From positions 394,229-458,228 of the forward strand of contig NZ_JACHHP010000003.1 of the NCBI RefSeq assembly GCF_014202825.1: DNA of 64,000 bases, written 5' to 3'. Position numbers and translations under genes: made by a program. Of this stretch, positions 58,379-64,000 are shown piece by piece. Within the stretch, counting starts at the first letter, position 1, and each line of letters opens with the position of its first letter. The notes below the pieces were generated by a model. That model saw only the letters and a list, made by a program, of their open reading frames with translations. It was not told the DNA's origin and made no database searches. The stretch comes from Chiayiivirga flava. Lineage in GTDB: Bacteria; Pseudomonadota; Gammaproteobacteria; Xanthomonadales; Xanthomonadaceae.

Positions 58379-59017
58379 ATGAGCACCACCAGCGACACCC
58401 CGATCCTCTACGCCAGTCCGCTCTCGGGCTTCTCCTACAAGCCCGCGCTCGCGATGGGCCTGATGCGGCTGGACTACGAGCTGCGCATCGTCGACCTCAC
58501 CGTGCCGCGCACCGAGCGCCGCGCCGATTTCCGCGCCGTGGCGCGTTTCGGCGAGGTGCCGGTGCTGCTCGTCGACGGGCTTGCGATCGCGCAGTCGAAC
58601 GTGATCCTCGAGTACCTCGCCCGGCGCGAGAGCCGACTGCACGAAGGCGACGAGAGCCAACGCATCCGCGTGCGCGAGTGGCTGGCGTGGGAAGCCAACC
58701 GGATCGGGTTGAACCTCGCGCACGCCGGCGCGGCACGCACGCGCGGCGGCTACGTGCCGCAGGTGCAGGCCTGGTACGAGACCCGCAGCGAGGCGGACCT
58801 GGACCATCTGGAGCGCGTGCTCGAACGCGGCGGTTTCCTCGTCGGCGATGCCGTGACGATCGCCGACGTGGCCTGCGTGGCGTACCTGCTCTGGCCGGGG
58901 CACGCCCCGGATCTGGCGCGCTGGCCCAATGTGAAGGCGTGGATCGGGCGGATCGAAGCGCTGGACGGCTTCCGTTCGCCGGCGCAGGTCTTCGTCGACC
59001 TCGGCGCGGAGCGCTGA
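58379..59017 (+). CDS. Glutathione S-transferase-like protein
   Basis: Protein of 212 residues with an N-terminal thioredoxin-fold half (1-80; LYASPLSGFSYKPALAMGLM, then EVPVLLVDGLAIAQSNVIL with the cis-proline and glutathione-contact QSN in place of ES). The helical C-terminal half contains GDAVTIADVACVAYL, the conserved N-capping and hydrophobic staple motif of GSTs. The substrate is unknown. It is inserted between leuS and lptE, which are adjacent in most relatives. GGAAGG lies about 10 bases before the ATG. Confidence 0.85.
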   Translation: MSTTSDTPILYASPLSGFSYKPALAMGLMRLDYELRIVDLTVPRTERRADFRAVARFGEVPVLLVDGLAIAQSNVILEYLARRESRLHEGDESQRIRVREWLAWEANRIGLNLAHAGAARTRGGYVPQVQAWYETRSEADLDHLERVLERGGFLVGDAVTIADVACVAYLLWPGHAPDLARWPNVKAWIGRIEALDGFRSPAQVFVDLGAER

Positions 59018-59213
59018 AGCGCAGCCGGGCGGCGCAGGCCGGGTGCCGCTGGTCGGCGACTCGCGCCGATATCGATCGGTGCACGGACCGTCGACAGGAC
59101 CACCTCGATTTCGCGGCCGCCATCGAAGGACCGCCGGGTCTGCGGACCGCGGGGCGGACGTCGGGCGTCGTCGTGCTTCATACTGTGCGCTTTCCGCCCG
59201 TGTCCGCGCATCG

Positions 59214-59711
59214 ATGAATCCGAGCCCCGTCCTGCGTTGCCTGCTGATTGCCGGTTGCCTGCTGCTGTCCGCCTGCGGCTTCAAGCTGCGGCAGGAAATC
59301 GCCCTGCCGTCGTCGCTGTCCGCGATCAAGGTCAGCGTCGCCGATCCGTACAGCCCGCTCCAGCGCAATCTGGAGGTCGCCCTGCGTCGCTCGGGCGCCA
59401 CGGTGGCGGAGGGCACCGATGGCGTGGCGGTGTTGCGCGTGTTCCGCAACAGCCTGCAGCGCCTGCCGCTGTCGGTCGGCGACACCGGCCGCGTGCAGGA
59501 GTACGTGCTGCGCTACGTGGTGACGTTCGAGCTGGTCGACGCGTCGGGGCTGGTGGTCGTGCCGCGGCAGGACGTGCAGCTGGAACGCGACTACAGCTTC
59601 GACACGATCCAGGCCCAGGGCACGCCCGGCGAGGAAGAGGTGATGCGGGCCGAGCTCGAGCGCGAGATCGTGCAGGCGATCCTGCGCCGCGTCGACGCGG
59701 TGCTGCGCTGA
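59214..59711 (+). CDS. lptE: LPS-assembly lipoprotein LptE
   Basis: Lipoprotein of 165 residues that plugs and supports the LptD barrel in LPS export. The signal peptide ends in the lipobox LLSAC, followed by GFKLRQEIALPSSL, which is the LptE signature. The frame is open to 59043, but MNPSPVLRCLLIAGCLLLSA is the only start that gives a signal peptide. CATACT, a weak -10 candidate, lies 35 bases upstream. holA follows after 16 bases. Confidence 0.93.
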   Translation: MNPSPVLRCLLIAGCLLLSACGFKLRQEIALPSSLSAIKVSVADPYSPLQRNLEVALRRSGATVAEGTDGVAVLRVFRNSLQRLPLSVGDTGRVQEYVLRYVVTFELVDASGLVVVPRQDVQLERDYSFDTIQAQGTPGEEEVMRAELEREIVQAILRRVDAVLR

Positions 59712-59727
59712 GCCTGCGCCGCGTGCC

Positions 59728-60747
59728 GTGCCGCTGAGCCTGCCGCAGTTCGAACAGCGCCTTGGCGGCGACACGTTGCCGCCGGCGATCCTGCTGGCCG
59801 GCGCGGAGCCGCTGCTGCTGCTCGAAGCCGCCGACGCGGTCCGGGCCCGCGCGCGAACGCTCGGTTTTGCCGAGCGCGAGGTGCACGACGTGGAGACCGG
59901 CTTCGACTGGGACGCGCTGCGCACGAGCTTCGCCAGCCTGTCGCTGTTTTCCGCGCGCCGCCTGATCGAACTGCGCCTGCCCACCGGCAAGCCGGGCAAG
60001 GAAGGGGGCGACATCGTCGCCGGGTTCTGCGCCAACCCCGTACCGGACCTGTGCCTGCTGGTGAGCGCCGCGCAGTGGAGCCGCGCGCACGAGACCGCAT
60101 GGGTGAAGTCGGTCGAGCAGGCCGGCTGGTTCGTCCCGCTGTGGCCGCTGAAGCCGAACGAACTGCCGGGCTGGATCGGCCGGCGCCTGCGGCAGCGCGG
60201 CGTCGATGCCGGCCCCGACGCCGTCGCGGCGCTGGTCGAACGGGTCGAGGGCAACCTGCTGGCGGCGGCGCAGGAGGTCGACAAGCTGGCCCTGCTGAAG
60301 CCGCCGGGCAGGCTCGATGCCGAAACCATGCTCGGGCTCGTTGCCGACAGTGCACGCTACGACGTGTTCCGCCTCACCGACACCGCGCTCGCCGGCGACA
60401 CCACGCATGCGCTGCGCATGCTCGCGGGCCTGCGCGGCGAGGGCGAGCAGGTGCCGCCGATGCTGTCGTGGATCGCCTCGCAGGTGCAGCTGCTGGCGCA
60501 GTTCTCGGCCGTGGCCGAGCGCGGCGGCAACCTCGGCCAGGCGATGCAGCAGGCACGGATGTGGGATTCGAAGCAGGGCCTGTTCCGGCGCGCGCTGGGG
60601 CGCGGCAACGCGCGCCATTTCGAACGGCTGCTGGCCGACTGCGCGCGCATCGACCGCATCGCCAAGGGGCGCGCCGGGGGCGACGCCTGGCTGGAGCTGG
60701 AGCGGCTGATCGTCGGCATCGGTGCGCCGCGCGCCTTGCCCGGCTGA
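59728..60747 (+). CDS. holA: DNA polymerase III subunit delta
   Basis: Delta subunit of the clamp loader, 339 residues, which opens the beta clamp. It has the AAA-like fold of the family without a P-loop. The segments PAILLAGAEPLLLLEAADAV and VEGNLLAAAQEVDKLALL are typical, as is the C-terminal helical block with MLSWIASQVQLLAQ. The start is a GTG. nadD begins four bases after the stop, the usual lptE-holA-nadD order. Confidence 0.95.
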   Translation: MPLSLPQFEQRLGGDTLPPAILLAGAEPLLLLEAADAVRARARTLGFAEREVHDVETGFDWDALRTSFASLSLFSARRLIELRLPTGKPGKEGGDIVAGFCANPVPDLCLLVSAAQWSRAHETAWVKSVEQAGWFVPLWPLKPNELPGWIGRRLRQRGVDAGPDAVAALVERVEGNLLAAAQEVDKLALLKPPGRLDAETMLGLVADSARYDVFRLTDTALAGDTTHALRMLAGLRGEGEQVPPMLSWIASQVQLLAQFSAVAERGGNLGQAMQQARMWDSKQGLFRRALGRGNARHFERLLADCARIDRIAKGRAGGDAWLELERLIVGIGAPRALPG

Positions 60748-60751
60748 GGCC

Positions 60752-61390
60752 GTGCTCACCGCACTCTACGGCGGCGCCTTCGATCCGGTGCACAACGGAC
60801 ACCTCGCGGTGGCGCGTGCCGCGGCGGCGGCGCTCGAGGCCGACGTGCGCCTGCTGCCGACCGGCGATCCGCGCCATCGCGCGCCGGCGCATGCCAGCGG
60901 GCCGCACCGGGTCGCGATGCTGCGCCTGGCGGTCGCGGGCAGCCAGGAGCTGACGGTCGATACGCGCGAGATCGATCGCGCAGGTGCGAGCTACTCGTTC
61001 GACACCCTGCGCGAACTGCGCGGCGAACTCGGCGACGAGGCGCCGCTGGCGCTGATCGTCGGTGCCGATGCGCTGCTCGGGCTGCCGCGCTGGCACCGCT
61101 GGCGCGAACTGTTCGGGCTCGCGCATTTCGTCGTGGCCGAACGGCCCGGCGTCGATCTCGACGCCGCCTGCGCGGGCGGGGAGCTCGGCGACGCGGTGCG
61201 CGGCCGCTGGCTCGGCAGCGCGGCGGCGCTGCGCGCGGCGCCGGGCGGCGGGTTGCTGCGCCTGTGGTTGCCGCTGCAGCCCGAATCCTCCAGCGCCGTG
61301 CGGGCCGCGGTGGCGGCCGGGGCGTCGATCGCCACGGCGGTTCCGCCGGCCGTGGCCGCCTACATCGCGCAGCACGGACTGTACCGCTGA
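60752..61390 (+). CDS. nadD: Nicotinate-nucleotide adenylyltransferase
   Basis: NadD of 212 residues joins NaMN and ATP to deamido-NAD. The nucleotidyltransferase motif GGAFDPVHNGHL has histidines 14 and 17; GADALLGLPRWHRW and the ESSSAVR block near the end are the other conserved parts. The GTG at 60752, four bases after holA, gives the family N-terminus; an in-frame ATG at 60722 would overlap holA and add ten unconserved residues. Confidence 0.94.
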   Translation: MLTALYGGAFDPVHNGHLAVARAAAAALEADVRLLPTGDPRHRAPAHASGPHRVAMLRLAVAGSQELTVDTREIDRAGASYSFDTLRELRGELGDEAPLALIVGADALLGLPRWHRWRELFGLAHFVVAERPGVDLDAACAGGELGDAVRGRWLGSAAALRAAPGGGLLRLWLPLQPESSSAVRAAVAAGASIATAVPPAVAAYIAQHGLYR

Positions 61391-61453
61391 CCTGCGGTGG
61401 CGCCGGCCGCACGGACGGCGCGCAGGCTTGCATCGGGTGGGAAATTCTGGCCC

Positions 61454-61459
61454 TATACT
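61454..61459 (+). promoter_or_regulatory. Possible -10 box of rsfS
   Basis: TATACT lies 54 bases before the rsfS start, with TTGCAT 20 bases upstream of it, a long but possible spacing. Confidence 0.4.
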
Positions 61460-61512
61460 GACCACGGCGATGGCGCGCCGCGCTGTGCCGACACCCGAGA
61501 GGTCGCCCCAAT

Positions 61513-61917
61513 TTGACTCCGCGCCTGGCCGCAGTGCCCCGCAACGCCCCCGCTCCCGCCCCCGACCTGCGCCAGCAGGTCCTTGCCGCCCTCGAGGAAC
61601 TGAAGGCGCGCGACGTCCGCGAAATCGACGTCCGCGGCAAGACCGGCATCACCGACTTCATGGTGATCGCCTCGGGCACCTCCTCCCGCCACGTGAAATC
61701 GATCGCCGACGAGGTGATCCGTTACGCCAAGCGCATCGGCAACCCGCCGATCGGCGTCGAAGGCGAGCGCGAGGCGGAATGGGTGCTCGTGGACCTGGGC
61801 GACGTGATCGTCCATGTGATGCTCCCGCGCGTGCGCGAAACCTACCTGCTCGAGCGGCTGTGGACGGTCGGCGACGACGCGCCGCCGTCGGACGACGAGT
61901 TCGTTTCCACGCATTGA
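61513..61917 (+). CDS. rsfS: Ribosome silencing factor RsfS
   Basis: RsfS of 134 residues binds protein L14 and blocks subunit joining when nutrients fall. Conserved blocks are VRGKTGITDFMVIASGTSSR, HVKSIADEV, GEREAEWVLVDLGDVIVHVM and the RETYLLERLW end. The start is uncertain: TTG at 61513 is the best in-frame start near the conserved region, and the ATG at 61470 is in another frame. A TATACT box lies 54 bases upstream. Confidence 0.92.
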   Translation: MTPRLAAVPRNAPAPAPDLRQQVLAALEELKARDVREIDVRGKTGITDFMVIASGTSSRHVKSIADEVIRYAKRIGNPPIGVEGEREAEWVLVDLGDVIVHVMLPRVRETYLLERLWTVGDDAPPSDDEFVSTH

Positions 61918-61993
61918 TCGGCGTGGCGCTGTCCGCGCGCCACCGGCGGCAGGCGGCGCTGCGACGTCCGCACGCCGCCGTAGCGACCTGCGG

Positions 61994-62023
61994 TGCGCCG
62001 CACGGGCCGCGGCATGCGGCGCA
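61994..62023 (+). other. Inverted repeat just before the rlmH start
   Basis: TGCGCCGCA and TGCGGCGCA are perfect 9-bp complements around a 12-base loop. The stem ends six bases before the ATG, over the place where a Shine-Dalgarno would be. Confidence 0.5.
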
Positions 62024-62029
62024 GCCGGG

Positions 62030-62500
62030 ATGAAGGCGAAGCTCGTCGCGGTGGGCGAGGGCGCACCGGCGTGGGTGGCCGAGGGGTTTGCCGAGTACCG
62101 CAAGCGCCTCTCGCACTGGCTTCCGCTCGAACTGATCGAGATCGCGCCCGGCCTGCGCGGCAAGGGCCGCGACGCCGCCCGTGCCACCTCGGACGAGGGC
62201 GCACGCGTGCTCGCCGCGGTGCCGAAACAGGCGCACATCGTGACACTCGACGGCCGCGGCAGACCGCATTCGTCGGAGCAGCTGGCGCAGCGGCTGGAGC
62301 ACTGGCGCGGCCTCGGGCGCGATCTGGCACTGCTCGTCGGCGGGCCCGAGGGCCATGCCGAGGCGGTGTCGGCTGCCGCGAGCGAATCCTGGTCGCTCGG
62401 ACCGCTGACCCTGCCGCACATGCTGGTGCGCCTGGTGGTGGCCGAGCAGCTCTACCGCGCCGCATCGATGCTGGCCAACCATCCCTACCATCGGGCGTGA
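62030..62500 (+). CDS. rlmH: 23S rRNA pseudouridine-1915 N3-methyltransferase
   Basis: RlmH of 156 residues, a SPOUT methylase that acts on the assembled ribosome. The knot region LLVGGPEGHAEAV and the end LGPLTLPHMLVRLVVAEQLYRA are diagnostic. It normally follows rsfS closely; here 112 bases intervene. They end in a perfect 9-bp inverted repeat only six bases before the ATG. Confidence 0.96.
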   Translation: MKAKLVAVGEGAPAWVAEGFAEYRKRLSHWLPLELIEIAPGLRGKGRDAARATSDEGARVLAAVPKQAHIVTLDGRGRPHSSEQLAQRLEHWRGLGRDLALLVGGPEGHAEAVSAAASESWSLGPLTLPHMLVRLVVAEQLYRAASMLANHPYHRA

Positions 62501-62598
62501 CCGGGCGGCGGCCGGATGCCGCCCACATCGGCCGTCGCGAGCGTGCGTCCCAACGTTTCCGCAACACGCCGCACAGCCCGACTTGTTAAGCTCACGCG

Positions 62599-63174
62599 AT
62601 GCTGTATCTCGCCTCGCAATCGCCCCGCCGCCGCCAGTTGCTCGACCTGCTCGGCTACGACTTCGGCACCCTCGACCTCGACATCCCCGAACACCGCGCC
62701 CCCGGCGAACCGCCGCAGGACTACGTCAGCCGCGTCGCACGCGAAAAGGCCGGCGCCGGCCTGCTGCAGCTCGGCGGCGTGGCCGGTGCCGTGGTGCTGG
62801 GGGCGGACACCGAGGTGGTCCTCGACGACACCGTCTTCGGCAAGCCCGTCGATGCCGCCGACGCCCACCGCATGCTGCGCCAGCTCTCGGGCAAGACGCA
62901 CCGGGTCATCTCCAGCGTCTGGCTGGTCGGCGCCGGACGCGAACGCCAGGCCGTGTCGGTGTCGCACGTGCGCATGGCCGCGCTCGACGATGCCACCATC
63001 GCGGCCTATGTCGCCAGCGGCGAAGCGTTCGGCAAGGCCGGCGCGTACGCCATCCAGGGCCGCGGCGCGGCGCTGATCGAGCACCTCTCCGGCAGCCACT
63101 CCGGTGTCATGGGCCTGCCCATGTTCGAAACCGCGGCGCTGCTGCGCGACTTCGGCCTGACGCCGCGTGCCTGA
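62599..63174 (+). CDS. Maf-family nucleoside triphosphate pyrophosphatase (YhdE-type)
   Basis: Maf protein of 191 residues. The start [19 protein letters not shown], the [10 protein letters not shown] loop and the [20 protein letters not shown] segment place it in the YhdE-like branch, which hydrolyses dTTP, UTP and modified pyrimidine nucleotides. A branch call from motifs alone carries some doubt. rng follows 72 bases later, the same order as in many gammaproteobacteria. Confidence 0.92.
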   Translation: MLYLASQSPRRRQLLDLLGYDFGTLDLDIPEHRAPGEPPQDYVSRVAREKAGAGLLQLGGVAGAVVLGADTEVVLDDTVFGKPVDAADAHRMLRQLSGKTHRVISSVWLVGAGRERQAVSVSHVRMAALDDATIAAYVASGEAFGKAGAYAIQGRGAALIEHLSGSHSGVMGLPMFETAALLRDFGLTPRA

Positions 63175-63246
63175 CCCCCGCCTCCGCACCCGCACGGTCC
63201 GGCCGCACGCCGATTCCCCCTTTCCGACGCACCACGCCCGGCCGCC

Positions 63247-64000
63247 ATGTCCGAAGAAATCCTGATCAACGTCACCCCGCGCGAGACCCGCGTCGCGGTG
63301 GTCGAAAACGGCATGCTGCAGGAAGTGCACATCGAACGCACCTCCAGGCGCGGCTACGTCGGCAACATCTACAAGGGCCGCGTCATCCGCGTGATGCCCG
63401 GCATGCAGGCGGCCTTCGTCGACGTGGGCCTGGAGCGTGCGGCGTTCCTGCACGCGTCCGACGTGCTGCGCGCCGCGCCGCTGGACCTCGCCGGCGACGA
63501 ACCGCCGCTCCCGCCGCAGCCCACGCCGCCGATCGCCGAGCTCGTGCGCGAAGGCCAGGACGTCGTCGTGCAGGTGGTGAAGGACCCGATCGGCAGCAAG
63601 GGTGCGCGCCTGACCACGCAGCTGAGCATCCCGTCGCGTTACCTCGTGCTGCTGCCGTACGGCCGCGTGCTGGGCGTGTCGGCGCGCATCGAGGACGAAG
63701 CCGAGCGCGCCCGCCTCAAGTCCATGCTCGGCGAGCTCATCCGCGAAGCGCCGTTCGGCTACATCGTGCGCACCAACGCCGAAGGCCAGCCGGGCGAGGC
63801 GCTGGCCGAGGACGTGGCGTACCTGGGCAAGGCGTGGAGCGCGATCCAGGCCGCGATCGGCACCTCCCGCGTCGGCCAGTGCGTGTACGAGGATCTGTCG
63901 CTGCCGCTGCGCGCGCTGCGCGACCTGATGCGCGACGAGGTCGAGAAGGTGCGCGTGGATTCGCGCGAGACGCTCGAACGCATCCAGCAGTTCGCGCACC
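63247..64000 (+). CDS. rng: Ribonuclease G, N-terminal part (partial)
   Basis: First 251 codons of RNase G, cut by the right edge. MSEEILINVTPRETRVAVVE and the embedded S1 domain (RGYVGNIYKGRVIRVMPGMQ, VDVGLERAAFLHASDV) are typical of RNase E/G. The S1 domain is split by a proline-rich insert at about 82-97, common in this bacterial family. The catalytic DNase I-like domain lies beyond the window. RNase G trims 16S rRNA 5' ends and some mRNAs. Confidence 0.94.
   Translation, partial: MSEEILINVTPRETRVAVVENGMLQEVHIERTSRRGYVGNIYKGRVIRVMPGMQAAFVDVGLERAAFLHASDVLRAAPLDLAGDEPPLPPQPTPPIAELVREGQDVVVQVVKDPIGSKGARLTTQLSIPSRYLVLLPYGRVLGVSARIEDEAERARLKSMLGELIREAPFGYIVRTNAEGQPGEALAEDVAYLGKAWSAIQAAIGTSRVGQCVYEDLSLPLRALRDLMRDEVEKVRVDSRETLERIQQFAH

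Overview
The window is a GC-rich, tightly packed chromosomal stretch of a gammaproteobacterium, most likely family Lysobacteraceae (Xanthomonadaceae), of the Lysobacter/Luteimonas/Pseudoxanthomonas kind. This rests on gene order (aroA-cmk-rpsA-ihfB-lapAB running into a sugar-transferase, CapD-type epimerase and galU block; rlmN-pilW-rodZ-yfgM-bamB-der; leuS-lptE-holA-nadD-rsfS-rlmH-maf-rng), on a FadN-type beta-oxidation protein, and on dispersed hairpin repeats of the kind found between genes in this family. The genus is inferred, not proven.

Layout. 0-9.3 kb: end of aroA, cmk, rpsA, ihfB, the LPS-control pair lapA/lapB, then a polyprenyl-phosphate sugar-1-phosphate transferase, a FlaA1/CapD-type epimerase, galU and a CsaA-like tRNA-binding protein. 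9.6-14.2 kb, minus strand: TetR/PsrA-like regulator, fused hydroxyacyl-CoA dehydrogenase/hydratase and thiolase. 14.4-21.5 kb: ndk, rlmN, pilW, rodZ, yfgM, bamB, der. 21.5-24.5 kb: mobA, moeA and a rhodanese-MoeB fusion for molybdenum cofactor. 24.8-29.4 kb: a DUF1244 protein, folD, guaB, guaA. 29.6-38.0 kb: rpsB-tsf (minus) divergent from map-glnD-dapD-arsC-like-dapE. 38.1-47.2 kb, minus strand: an unidentified small protein, parC, and a run of exported hydrolases (S9 peptidase, lipase with its foldase, amidohydrolase). 47.3-55.5 kb: kdpFABC plus kdpDE. 55.6-64 kb: leuS, a GST-like protein, lptE, holA, nadD, rsfS, rlmH, maf and the start of rng.

Almost every gene is a recognisable core gene. 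I found no prophage, insertion sequence, CRISPR array, defence island, tRNA or rRNA, and no protein set that looks like an undescribed system. The interest lies between the genes. There are six paired-hairpin (REPIN-like) elements whose two arms vary together, four members of a second paired-hairpin family, and a third repeat block between the two beta-oxidation genes. A PsrA-type operator pair frames the promoter of the TetR gene, and a KdpE-type direct repeat lies upstream of kdpF. rpsB has a good promoter with a long structured leader, and ribosomal protein S2 carries a long low-complexity C-terminal tail.

Many genes overlap by 1-14 bases (lapB downstream partners, pilW/rodZ, der/mobA/moeA, map/glnD, kdpA/kdpB), so translational coupling is common here.
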